Position numbers and translations under genes: made by a program. From positions 1-64,000 of the forward strand of contig NZ_FOUZ01000016.1 in NCBI RefSeq assembly GCF_900115015.1: a DNA stretch of 64,000 bases. The letters are read 5' to 3'. The notes under the pieces were generated by a model. The model did no database searches. It was not told where the DNA came from and worked only from the letters and a program-made list of their open reading frames with translations. Every line of letters begins with the position of its first letter. Position 1 is the stretch's first letter. Shown here piece after piece: positions 33,809-41,290 of this stretch. The DNA comes from Algoriella xinjiangensis (GTDB lineage Bacteria; Bacteroidota; Bacteroidia; Flavobacteriales; Weeksellaceae).

Positions 33809-34591
33809 TTATTTAATTCCGTAAACGTAAATATAATTGTTAGTTAAGGTGAATAAATTAGTTTCATTAAAAGCAATACTTTTTACATCAACCAAATCTA
33901 AAAAAGGTGTAGTTTGTTGATTTTCTAAATTTATAGAAAACAGTTTATTGTTTTTTATGTAAAAAAGTGCATTTTTATAAAAATGAAACGGTGAATTTTC
34001 AGTTTCTAACATAAAATTAGTTTTGAAATTTCCGTAATCATCATACACATAGATTGTTTTCGGAGCTTTTAGAAATACTAAGTTTTTGTAAACATGAATA
34101 TTTTCTATGGATTGATCATTATTCTTTAAATAAACTGATTTTGAGTTTAAAATGGGTTTTTGAAGTTGATAATTGTAATAAACTAGCTTATTTCCGATAA
34201 TATCATAAAACCAACAAAATTGATTGTCTACAACTTTTAGCGCTGCTGGCATAAAATCTGTAGACGAAATTGTAATTGGATCTTGAATTGGATTAAGTTG
34301 TTCATCCAAAATATCCAAACGATTAAAATTAGAATAAATATACAAACGCAATGGATTACTAGAATCTATCGAAGAAATAATATTTCTAGAATTGTACGTT
34401 TTTGTTTTTTTATTGGAAAATATCTTCTCAATTTTTGTTTCGGAAATTAAATAAAGTGATTGATTAAGATCCGTATCAATTTTTTTGATAACCTTATTTT
34501 CAATCGAAATTGAATCTTCTAAGACAAATGTTTGTGCATAAGAAAATTGTAGAAAAAATAGGTAAATAAGAAGATAAAAAATTGATTTCAT
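33809..34591 (-). CDS. Secreted beta-propeller-like protein of unknown function
   Basis: 260 aa with a signal peptide (FYLLIYLFFLQFSYAQ). The mature part is all-beta with repeating short strand motifs (QSLYLISETKIEKIF, LRLYIYSNFNRLDIL, TIYVYDDYGNFKTNF, NLFTLTNNYIYVYG) that suggest a degenerate propeller. No catalytic residues stand out. Its start is immediately adjacent to the stop of the TSUP transporter gene (34592), so it is the second gene of a two-gene transcript. The function is unknown. Confidence 0.65.
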   Translation of the reverse strand: MKSIFYLLIYLFFLQFSYAQTFVLEDSISIENKVIKKIDTDLNQSLYLISETKIEKIFSNKKTKTYNSRNIISSIDSSNPLRLYIYSNFNRLDILDEQLNPIQDPITISSTDFMPAALKVVDNQFCWFYDIIGNKLVYYNYQLQKPILNSKSVYLKNNDQSIENIHVYKNLVFLKAPKTIYVYDDYGNFKTNFMLETENSPFHFYKNALFYIKNNKLFSINLENQQTTPFLDLVDVKSIAFNETNLFTLTNNYIYVYGIK

Positions 34592-35359
34592 TTATTTGAA
34601 AATTACTTCGTAACCAAATCTACAAATTGATAAAAGGATTACCAAAATAAATATGTAACGAATAAACTTATTTCCTTTATTTATAGCAACTTTAGCACCA
34701 ATATAACCGCCAAGTGCATTAAAAAATGCCATAGGTAGAGCAATTGACCAAATTATTTTTCCTTTTATAAGAAACAAACAAATCGAACCAAAATTGGTTG
34801 CCAAGTTGATTAGTTTTGCATTGGTATTTGCTTTTAAAAAATCCATTCCTAAAAGTGTAACGAATCCTAAAATAAAAAAAGTTCCCGTTGCTGGACCTAT
34901 AAAACCATCGTAAAAACCAACCACAATACTAACTATACAGCCATTGATTAAAGCAATATTGTACGGAATATCTTTCTCTTTTGCTTGACCAAAATCTTTT
35001 TTGAAAATAGTATAAATAGCCAAAGTAATTAGAATAAATAGCAAAACAGGTTTCATAAAATCATTACTAACAATAGTTAATAAATGAGAACCTAAAAATG
35101 CAGAAACAAAAGATAATGAGGCCATTATTGCAAAAAGTTTCCAATCTATTTTTACTTTTTTCAGGTATTGTATTGTAGCTAAGGCAGTTCCGCTAAATGC
35201 AGGGATTTTTAATGTTCCAATTACAGTAGAAACTGGTAATTGTGGTAAAAATGCGAGTGCTAATGGTGTTTGTATAAGTCCGCCACCGCCAACAATAGAG
35301 TCTATAAAACCTGCACAAAATGCGGCAGAGCATAAATAAAATAAAAGTTCGGTTTCCAA
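34592..35359 (-). CDS. TSUP (TauE/SafE) family membrane transporter
   Basis: 255 aa with about eight membrane helices. It contains the family's glycine-rich first-helix motif (CAGFIDSIVGGGGLIQTPLAL) and the mirrored second-half motif (GFYDGFIGPATGTFFILGFV). TSUP proteins export or import sulfur-containing or other small organic anions; the substrate is unknown. No ATG is available. The TTG at 35359 (reading METELLFYLC) is chosen because the longer TTG at 35401 lies within the preceding gene's terminator and upstream of the TACCTTTG promoter box. Confidence 0.85.
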   Translation of the reverse strand: METELLFYLCSAAFCAGFIDSIVGGGGLIQTPLALAFLPQLPVSTVIGTLKIPAFSGTALATIQYLKKVKIDWKLFAIMASLSFVSAFLGSHLLTIVSNDFMKPVLLFILITLAIYTIFKKDFGQAKEKDIPYNIALINGCIVSIVVGFYDGFIGPATGTFFILGFVTLLGMDFLKANTNAKLINLATNFGSICLFLIKGKIIWSIALPMAFFNALGGYIGAKVAINKGNKFIRYIFILVILLSICRFGYEVIFK

Positions 35360-35375
35360 AAAATCTAAATTTCGG

Positions 35376-35383
35376 CAAAGGTA
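35376..35383 (-). promoter_or_regulatory. Promoter -7 box of the TSUP gene
   Basis: TACCTTTG on the minus strand, 16 nt before the TTG start at 35359; it decides the start of that gene. Confidence 0.5.
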
Positions 35384-35391
35384 GAAAATAG

Positions 35392-35420
35392 AAAAGGACA
35401 AAGCTATGCTTTGTCCTTTT
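35392..35420 (-). terminator. Terminator after the T9SS cargo gene
   Basis: AAAAGGACAAAGC (35392-35404) pairs perfectly with GCTTTGTCCTTTT (35408-35420) around TAT. It lies 25 nt beyond the stop of the minus-strand gene. Confidence 0.88.
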
Positions 35421-35444
35421 TATAATTATAATTTTAGTCTAAAA

Positions 35445-36767
35445 TTATTTGATAATAAATTTAACTGTTCCAAATGCTCCGTCTGCGTAAGCTACACGAG
35501 CATAATAAACTCCTGGTTTTAAGTTTGAAACATTTACATTTTTAGAATTAACTTCAGTTAATTTTCTACCTGTCATGTCACCAACTAAAACACTTTTAAC
35601 TTCTTTACTAGCAATAATATTTAAAGTATTTGCGTTAACAACTGCTTTTAATTCAACTTTAGATAAAACTTGGTCATTAACTGCTAATGAACAATTAGGT
35701 ACACCACCATCTAATTTTAATAAACCACCTGTACCAGCTGCATCAGAAGTAAATTGACCAGCCCAAACTGTATTACAATCATAAGCGCCAAGAGTACCAG
35801 TTTGTGTACCAGACTCTATCACTGTCCAATTTTGTCCACCATCATTAGAATAAGCTGAACCTGTTCCTAAAGATGAACTACCATTGATACCTGTTGATAT
35901 GAATGTATTAGTTGAACCAGGTACGTATTTAATATCTCCATCAAAATAACTATCAGAAGCTTTTATGTCCCAATTTTGACCTCCATCTTCAGTAAACCAT
36001 AATGTTGAGCTATTGTCCACTATTAAACCGTAAGTAGCACTAGAAAATGACATACTACCATTTACTTCTTCCCCCTCAAAATCATCAATAGGTGCAAAAT
36101 AAGATTTCCAAGTTAAACCTCTATCTGCTGTATGTAAAATTTTACCAGTGTTTGAAGTTAACCACATGTTTTCTCCGAAAACAACTTTTCCTCCAACATA
36201 TCCATAATCATCATTTGTTTGAGAAGGAGCAGTTGTTAAAACAGACCAAGAGTTTCCACCATCAGTTGTTTTGTACATTTCATATTTACCATTTACAGGG
36301 TCACCAATAACAATTCCGTTGTTTGTGTCCCAAAAATATACAATGTTTCCAAAAGATGCATTAGAAAATACTCCAGTTACTTTAGTCCAAGATGTACCTC
36401 CGTTTTCTGTTTTCCATAACCCATTTGCAGCTCCAGAACCACTTTCTGGTGCTGTAACAATAAATGCTTTTTGTGAATCAATAGTTTGAATATCTGAGAT
36501 AAGTGCATTAGTAGGAAGATTAGAAACTAATTTACTTGTCCAAGTTGTTCCTCCATTAGCAGTAACGCTAACATATTTTAAATATTGACTTGGAGCACCT
36601 GGATTTCCATTATAAAAAGATGCCCATGCAATATTTGCATCTTTAATAGATATTCTACTTAAACCTGCTCCAGAAACTGGAACTTTAGAGTTTTGTGTAG
36701 TCCATGATTGACCAAAAGAAATTGATACTATCGCTAACGATAATAAAGTTAGTAATTGTTTTTTCAT
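35445..36767 (-). CDS. T9SS-exported Asp-box (sialidase-like/Ycf48-like) repeat protein
   Basis: 440 aa. A signal peptide (LLTLLSLAIVSISFGQ) is followed by about 330 residues with repeated Asp-box motifs (S/T-x-D-G-G-x-x-W): KTTDGGNSWS, TEDGGQNWD, SNDGGQNWT and variants. These mark a multi-bladed beta-propeller like the BNR or Ycf48 families. The last about 75 residues are a type IX secretion sorting domain (GDMTGRKL...VNVSNLKPGVYYARV...GTVKFIIK). It should be exported to the surface. Sialidase catalytic residues are not evident, so a structural or binding role is as likely as an enzyme. Confidence 0.88.
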   Translation of the reverse strand: MKKQLLTLLSLAIVSISFGQSWTTQNSKVPVSGAGLSRISIKDANIAWASFYNGNPGAPSQYLKYVSVTANGGTTWTSKLVSNLPTNALISDIQTIDSQKAFIVTAPESGSGAANGLWKTENGGTSWTKVTGVFSNASFGNIVYFWDTNNGIVIGDPVNGKYEMYKTTDGGNSWSVLTTAPSQTNDDYGYVGGKVVFGENMWLTSNTGKILHTADRGLTWKSYFAPIDDFEGEEVNGSMSFSSATYGLIVDNSSTLWFTEDGGQNWDIKASDSYFDGDIKYVPGSTNTFISTGINGSSSLGTGSAYSNDGGQNWTVIESGTQTGTLGAYDCNTVWAGQFTSDAAGTGGLLKLDGGVPNCSLAVNDQVLSKVELKAVVNANTLNIIASKEVKSVLVGDMTGRKLTEVNSKNVNVSNLKPGVYYARVAYADGAFGTVKFIIK

Positions 36768-36828
36768 AATATGTGTTAATTAATTATAACACTAAACTAA
36801 GAAAAAAAAACTAAAAAAATGAATAAAA

Positions 36829-36863
36829 GTGATTATAATGAGTACTCTATCGAACTTCTAGAA
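36829..36863 (+). repeat. Diverged repeat, copy A
   Basis: About 26 of 35 positions match copy B by eye; both share ATAATGAG and CTA-CGAAC blocks. Confidence 0.35.
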
Positions 36864-37156
36864 AAACTATTCTTATGATGTTAAGAATAAAAAAAGATAA
36901 ATTAATGCATTTATTTTCAATACATTAAGTCTTGGTTGTGTGAAATTTATTAGCTTAAATTTTGAATAAAATATTTTGAAAAGAATTTTAATGAAATAGA
37001 ACGTAATCAAGAAAAAACATTTTATTTATTGAAATTAGGTATCCAAATTTATTTGAAAATATATTATTTAACGTAATAGATTGATATTGTAGAGTTATTA
37101 ATTGTTTTTTAAACAAAGAATTGACAAATAAATAAAGTTAGGAGAGTTTTTTATTT

Positions 37157-37191
37157 GTGACCATAATGAGTTATCTACCGAACACTTTGAA
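37157..37191 (+). repeat. Diverged repeat, copy B
   Basis: Related to copy A and, through TA-TACCGAACAC-TT, to a shorter third copy at 38034-38050 near the tRNA gene. Confidence 0.35.
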
Positions 37192-37238
37192 ATAATTTTT
37201 CAGTGGATTAATCGAGTTTGTGAGTCTGCTTAAAGTAT

Positions 37239-37272
37239 AAAATAAAACCTCATAAGTATGAGGTTTTATTTT
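37239..37272 (-). terminator. Terminator overlapping the stop of the unknown membrane protein gene
   Basis: AAAATAAAACCTCATA (37239-37254) pairs perfectly with TATGAGGTTTTATTTT (37257-37272). The end of the stem overlaps the stop codon. Confidence 0.85.
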
Positions 37273-37945
37273 AGTAGTTATTTTTTAAAATATAATCTTT
37301 TGATTTAAGGATATCAGTATACGTTATTTTAGTTTTTATTTTATTCATTTCTGTGATTATTCTATTCATTGCATTTTGAATATTTTCTTCTGAATAATTA
37401 AAATTTGAGCTTTCATCAACAGTTAGCCACATTAATTCTATTTTACTGTTTGAAGGTATTGAAATTCCATCTGATATGTTATTACTTCTAAGTAAAGGTT
37501 TTAAATTTGATATACTTAAATTATCTTCAATAAGCGTTCTTATATTGTTATAAGATTTGTTATTTAATTCAAAATTTGTGTTTTTTATTATCATTGGACC
37601 GATACCATTATTATGAATTTCAAGTAGTATATAATTATTAGTTAAACTATGAAATGATATAATTACACCTAAAGGTTTTACAGATTGAATTTGATTTTGT
37701 TTATTTCTTTTCTCTTCTAAATTATAAATAGTAAATGATATTTTTAGTAAAAAGAATAAGTTTGCAGCACCAAAAATTAGAGTACTAAATCCTCCTATAA
37801 AACTTCCAAAATCAGACCAAGTTTTTGTTTCTATTGATAATCCATGTTTTGCAAAAACAATTATATAAGTAATTAGAGGGAGTAAGAATAGAATGATAAT
37901 CCAAATGGTATATTTTTGTAATTCTTTTTTTAGTTTTTTCTTCAT
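37271..37945 (-). CDS. Unknown protein with two N-terminal membrane helices
   Basis: 224 aa. A basic start (MKKKLKKELQKY) leads to helix 1 (IWIIILFLLPLITYIIVFA). The segment TWSDFGSFIGGFSTLIFGAANLFFLLKI forms helix 2, followed by a coiled coil (YNLEEKRNKQNQ) and a soluble beta-rich domain. The W-x-x-F-G-x-F-x-G-G pattern before the second helix resembles N-termini of membrane-anchored proteins found with phage-defence genes, but the remainder is unfamiliar. The ATG at 37945 is chosen because an earlier TTG lies inside the promoter box. It sits alone between a T9SS gene and a tRNA gene. Confidence 0.6.
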   Translation of the reverse strand: MKKKLKKELQKYTIWIIILFLLPLITYIIVFAKHGLSIETKTWSDFGSFIGGFSTLIFGAANLFFLLKISFTIYNLEEKRNKQNQIQSVKPLGVIISFHSLTNNYILLEIHNNGIGPMIIKNTNFELNNKSYNNIRTLIEDNLSISNLKPLLRSNNISDGISIPSNSKIELMWLTVDESSNFNYSEENIQNAMNRIITEMNKIKTKITYTDILKSKDYILKNNY

Positions 37946-37960
37946 TTCTTCAAAATTTAT

Positions 37961-37968
37961 CAAATTTA
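37961..37968 (-). promoter_or_regulatory. Promoter -7 box of the unknown membrane protein gene
   Basis: TAAATTTG on the minus strand, 15 nt before the ATG at 37945. Confidence 0.45.
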
Positions 37969-38121
37969 GTTATTAATTACTAAAATGTCATATTGTAAAT
38001 TGTATTAAAGTTTATTCGATTTTGCACAATTATTATATACCGAACACCTTTTTATTAATTCTTTATTTATATCTAATATTTTGATTTTGAATGGGGAAAA
38101 TCCATTGGGTATATAAAGAAA

Positions 38122-38147
38122 AATGAGGATTAATTAAAATCCTCATT
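38122..38147 (-). terminator. Terminator of tRNA-Arg
   Basis: AATGAGGAT (38122-38130) pairs with ATCCTCATT (38139-38147). It directly follows the 3' end of the minus-strand tRNA and runs into T residues on that strand. Confidence 0.75.
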
Positions 38148-38148
38148 G

Positions 38149-38223
38149 TGGTGACCACGATGGGACTCGAACCCATATTATCAGAACCGGAATCTGATAT
38201 TCTATCCATTAAATTACGCAGCC
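38149..38223 (-). tRNA. tRNA-Arg (anticodon CCG)
   Basis: The minus strand folds as a complete tRNA. The acceptor GGCTGCG pairs with CGTGGTC (three G-U pairs). The anticodon stem is TCAGA/TCTGA with the 7-nt loop TTCCGGT, giving anticodon CCG for Arg codon CGG. The T arm is ATGGG-TTCGAGT-CCCAT. The 3' CCA is encoded (38149-38151). CGG should be a rare codon in such an AT-rich genome. Confidence 0.92.
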
Positions 38224-38259
38224 TAAAAAGTTTAGTAAATATAGGTAAATAGAAGGGTT

Positions 38260-39270
38260 TTAAGAAAATGTTTGTCTGAAATTTCGGTGTTGAGTTGCTG
38301 TAAAAAAATCTCTAAAAATTTGATTAATTTCTTCATTTAACTTTGAAGCTCTAATTCCAAGTTGTGGATAAATTTCAAGAATATAAGTTGTAAGTGCTGA
38401 AACAGTTTCTGTTCCAAATTGATGAATTTCTTCTAGAAAATCATCCTCAATAGTATGATTTTTAAGCAATAAATCTTCCACTTGTTTTGCATAATCTAAA
38501 AGTTGAAGCGTTGTTTTGTTTAAAAAAAGCTGAAGTTTTTCTTTAATTGAAAAAGTAATTATTTCTAAACTTTTTTCTAAAAAATGCTCAGTCATTCCAA
38601 TATAATTAACCAATAATGTTAAATCAGCAAAAACCCGAAACGGAATTTTATCTACCAAATCATCGCTAAAAAAAGTATTGTAAACAAAACTATAATCTTG
38701 ATGTACGGTTTGATTAACAACTTCAAAACTATGAGAGGATGTTGCAATCATACCCATAGATTTCCATGTTGAAATCAATTTTACTTGAGATTTGTCTAGA
38801 ATAAAAGATAAAATTTTTGGTTGATTATTTTCGTCAACCAATGGTTGTCCATTTTCTAAAACCTGTGCATTAAGTGTAAAATGAGTTAAATATGGCGCGC
38901 CAGTTGCGTAATGCCATAAACCATTTATAAGATAAGTATCGTTTATTTTTTCGGCAGTTCCGCCAATCATTCCACTTCCTCCGAAGCATGTTTTTTGATT
39001 CGAAAATAGTTCGAATGCAACAGAGGGAATTAAGTTCCTCGAAAAGTAATTTGCACCACTACATAAAGTCACAAACCAGCCTAAACTTCCATCTATTTTA
39101 GATATGGTTTGTAAAATTTTGAGTCCTTCGGAAAAAGTTAAACCTAAACCATTGTATTGTTTCGGAACCCAAATATTTAACCAATTATTAGTTGCTATTA
39201 ATTCGATTATTTCTGGATTAAATAACTCTACATTTAATAAATTTTCTCGAATAGATTGTACGTTATGCAT
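38260..39270 (-). CDS. Acyl-CoA-dehydrogenase-like flavoprotein under TPP riboswitch control
   Basis: 336 aa of the acyl-CoA dehydrogenase/flavin monooxygenase fold. The N-terminal helical domain has NNWLNIWVPKQYNGLGLTFSEGLKI and DGSLGWFVTLCSGANY. The middle beta domain has CFGGSGMIGGTAEKIND, LINGLWHYATGAPYLTHF and STWKSMGMIATSSHSFEV, and a C-terminal helical domain follows. It is shorter than true acyl-CoA dehydrogenases (about 380 aa), and the usual catalytic Glu region cannot be placed. Group D flavin hydroxylases (HpaB/DszC-like) share this look. Its start overlaps the pnuT stop by 8 nt, so the thiamine transporter and this enzyme are one riboswitch-controlled unit. A thiamine-related role is inferred. 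Confidence 0.75.
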   Translation of the reverse strand: MHNVQSIRENLLNVELFNPEIIELIATNNWLNIWVPKQYNGLGLTFSEGLKILQTISKIDGSLGWFVTLCSGANYFSRNLIPSVAFELFSNQKTCFGGSGMIGGTAEKINDTYLINGLWHYATGAPYLTHFTLNAQVLENGQPLVDENNQPKILSFILDKSQVKLISTWKSMGMIATSSHSFEVVNQTVHQDYSFVYNTFFSDDLVDKIPFRVFADLTLLVNYIGMTEHFLEKSLEIITFSIKEKLQLFLNKTTLQLLDYAKQVEDLLLKNHTIEDDFLEEIHQFGTETVSALTTYILEIYPQLGIRASKLNEEINQIFRDFFTATQHRNFRQTFS

Positions 39271-39853
39271 TTTGGCGATTATTTAAAATTTTTCTCCAAT
39301 TTAGATAACCAGAAATTGCGACACAAAATAAGATAATTGATAGAATTGCATATAAATAGAGGTCTTTATGAATCATTAATGGAATAGAGATAATGTTGCT
39401 AATGTTTAATAAAACCCAGTTTTCTAGTTTTCGTTTTGCCATTAACCACATTCCAGCCCATGCAAATGCGCTAACAATAGAATCCCAAATAGGCACATCA
39501 GAATCGGTGAAATTTGATAAAGAAAAGTAAAAGATAATAAAACTTGATAAGACAATTAAACTAACAATTCCCCATTCTTTTGTATTGGTTTTTGATATTT
39601 CGATTTCATCTTTATGTTGTCCATATTTCCAATACAATAAACCATAAATACTCATAACTAAATAGTAAATATTTAATGTAAATTCTGCATAAAGTTTAGA
39701 ATTAAACATGACAACTAGCGTAAGTAAAATACCTGCAATCCCGAAAAAATAATTCTTCGGATTATTGTATCGCGCTAAAACCACTTGAAAAATTGAAAAA
39801 ACCACACCTAGCCATTCTTGCCAAGTTGTTTGTAAAATAATTTCCTTCATCAT
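39263..39853 (-). CDS. pnuT: PnuC-family thiamine transporter (PnuT)
   Basis: 196 aa with about seven membrane helices. The family's start, TTWQEWLGVVFSIFQVVLAR, leads to NNPKNYFFGIAGILL, and conserved W/Y positions occur in YYLVMSIYGLLYWKYG and DSIVSAFAWAGMWLMAKRK. PnuC proteins transport vitamin precursors. The TPP riboswitch in the leader indicates thiamine (PnuT) rather than nicotinamide riboside. The ATG pair at 39853/39850 is the start, because upstream codons lie inside the riboswitch. Confidence 0.88.
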   Translation of the reverse strand: MMKEIILQTTWQEWLGVVFSIFQVVLARYNNPKNYFFGIAGILLTLVVMFNSKLYAEFTLNIYYLVMSIYGLLYWKYGQHKDEIEISKTNTKEWGIVSLIVLSSFIIFYFSLSNFTDSDVPIWDSIVSAFAWAGMWLMAKRKLENWVLLNISNIISIPLMIHKDLYLYAILSIILFCVAISGYLNWRKILNNRQNA

Positions 39854-39895
39854 TTTTATTTTTTTTGATGAGGAGATAGAAGTTATAATTAACAT

Positions 39896-39985
39896 CAATC
39901 CCTCCGCCAGCATTATCTGGATCAGGTGTAGAACAAAATTGTTCTTGGGTATATTCTCAGCCAAAAATTAGCACCCCATTCGGTT
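39896..39985 (-). promoter_or_regulatory. TPP riboswitch (THI element)
   Basis: On the minus strand the conserved parts occur in order: GGGGTGC (from about 39977), GGCTGAGAATATACCC, then ACCTGATCCAGATAATGCTG and GCGGAGGGA ending near 39898. This is the classic thiamine pyrophosphate aptamer (P2/P4/P5 cores). It lies about 45 nt upstream of the pnuT start, so TPP binding probably blocks ribosome access or elongation when thiamine is plentiful. Confidence 0.96.
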
Positions 39986-40102
39986 TCAAATATCAATAGA
40001 TATATCGAAATATCCTAAAAAAAATGAATAAAGTTGATTTTTTCTTTCCAATTAATAGGTTTAATTTTAATCTCAATTTTATCACATCATTCATAAAAAT
40101 AC

Positions 40103-40135
40103 AAAAGCGAAACTTGTTTAGGTTTCGCTTTTTTG
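40103..40135 (-). terminator. Terminator of the DinB-like gene
   Basis: AAAAGCGAAAC (40103-40113) pairs with GTTTCGCTTTT (40122-40132), just past the minus-strand stop at 40139. Confidence 0.8.
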
Positions 40136-40138
40136 AAT

Positions 40139-40597
40139 TTATTTTATCAATCCAAATTGCTTGAAATGATGTGTAAAATGTTTTTTATGAAATCTTTTCC
40201 AATCGCTGTAATCAATTTCATCTAAAACAGGATTAACGATTTTTGCATCAGGATTATTCTCAAAAAATTGATGAAATTTATCTATTTCACTTTCTAATTT
40301 TTCTATCGCAGCTTCTAAAGATGGATAACGTAAATCTAACAAACCTTCCATACCACCAGCTTTTATTCCACGATCCATTTCTGCATCCGCATCAAGAAAA
40401 AAAGCTCTATATTTTGGCAAATGTTCTTTTGGTGTTCTGCATGGAATTACAAATCCACCGTTCGACATTTTAGTCGAAACAATCAAATGTTCTACCATAT
40501 GTTGCGGTGTCATAATTCCCCATTCTGGCTGTTGGTCTACGTTTAAAGTCTGTAAACGAGCAATTAAATCTGTTTTATTTTCAAAATCTAAAAACAT
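40139..40597 (-). CDS. DinB/DUF1569-like putative metal-dependent protein
   Basis: 152 aa. QPEWGIMTPQHMVEHLIVST near the start and HKKHFTHHFKQFGLI at the end give His residues spaced as in the four-helix DinB_2/DUF1569 group. Several members bind a divalent metal and act as thiol transferases or maleylpyruvate isomerase-like enzymes. The substrate is unknown. It is soluble with no signal peptide. It is on the same strand as the NADPH-dependent FMN reductase gene 38 nt upstream, so both may share a transcript. Confidence 0.65.
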   Translation of the reverse strand: MFLDFENKTDLIARLQTLNVDQQPEWGIMTPQHMVEHLIVSTKMSNGGFVIPCRTPKEHLPKYRAFFLDADAEMDRGIKAGGMEGLLDLRYPSLEAAIEKLESEIDKFHQFFENNPDAKIVNPVLDEIDYSDWKRFHKKHFTHHFKQFGLIK

Positions 40598-40634
40598 CTT
40601 CTCTTCTTTTATAATTTGGATGAAGTTAATTCAT

Positions 40635-41198
40635 TTATTTTGTTAATTGATAAAACCAAACAATATAAGCATCAACAAATTTTTGTATAAAACCATACGT
40701 TCCTTTGTCTTTAAACAGACCATTTTCGTCAAAAGATTCAGTATTCAAATGCCCTAAATAAGCTTCTGGTTGTTGCATAGTTGGGATATTTACAAAAGTT
40801 AATGATTGACGTAAATGATGATTTGCCGCAAAACCAGCAATCGCACCCGACGAACTACTAATAACCGCACCTGGTTTAGCATTCCAAACATTTTTACCAT
40901 ACGGACGAGAGGCAACATCAATTGCATTTTTGATAACAGCTGGCACAGAGCGATTATATTCTGGCGTAATAAAAATAACACCATCTAAGTTTTCTACCTC
41001 ATTTCTGAAAGTTGTATACGACGCAGGAACTTCGTTATCATCATCAAAATCTTGGTTATATAAAGGTAATTCACCAATTTCGATCACTTTAAACTCGAAA
41101 TCTTCTGGTGCCATTTTAATTAAATTTTTAGCAATTTTCTTAGAATTTGCATCTTTTCGTAAACTTCCGACAAAAAGTCCTATTGTTTTTTTAGCCAT
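40635..41198 (-). CDS. NAD(P)H-dependent FMN reductase
   Basis: 187-aa flavodoxin-like enzyme. The FMN phosphate loop is GSLRKDANSKKIA, and the EYNRSVPAVIKNAIDVASR segment is the P-E-Y-N-x-S-x-P signature. KPGAVISSSSGAIAGFAANHHLR follows, as in the ArsH/ChrR/YieF group. These enzymes reduce quinones, azo dyes or metals with NAD(P)H in the cytosol. The length is normal. Confidence 0.9.
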   Translation of the reverse strand: MAKKTIGLFVGSLRKDANSKKIAKNLIKMAPEDFEFKVIEIGELPLYNQDFDDDNEVPASYTTFRNEVENLDGVIFITPEYNRSVPAVIKNAIDVASRPYGKNVWNAKPGAVISSSSGAIAGFAANHHLRQSLTFVNIPTMQQPEAYLGHLNTESFDENGLFKDKGTYGFIQKFVDAYIVWFYQLTK

Positions 41199-41262
41199 AT
41201 TGGGTTGATTTTAATTCTACTAAAGTTAAGTTTTTTTGTATAAAAAGAATAAAATAAAATAT

Positions 41263-41270
41263 TAAATTTG
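41263..41270 (+). promoter_or_regulatory. Promoter -7 box of the lipoprotein gene
   Basis: TAAATTTG, 20 nt before the ATG at 41291. A TTTG at 41235-41238 is 24 nt upstream, slightly longer than the usual spacing. Confidence 0.45.
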
Positions 41271-41290
41271 ATACAACAAACCAATCACTT

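Larger units (their letters stand above)
36768..37238. other. Gene-poor interval with diverged repeats
   Basis: About 470 nt without an intact gene. Two related 35-nt segments (36829-36863 and 37157-37191) have open, protein-like frames lacking starts: SDYNEYSIELLEKLF and DHNELSTEHFEIIFQWINR. They look like gene-tail remnants. Confidence 0.4.

Noticed and set aside
35360-35401. TTG start at 35401 for the TSUP transporter
   Set aside because: It lies in the upstream gene's terminator and before the TACCTTTG promoter box.
38149-38223. Prophage or island attachment site at tRNA-Arg
   Set aside because: No duplicate of the tRNA 3' end and no integrase gene were found nearby in the window.
39854-39964. 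Longer reading of pnuT beginning near 39964
   Set aside because: These codons lie in the TPP riboswitch and its expression platform; the first ATG after the aptamer is at 39853.
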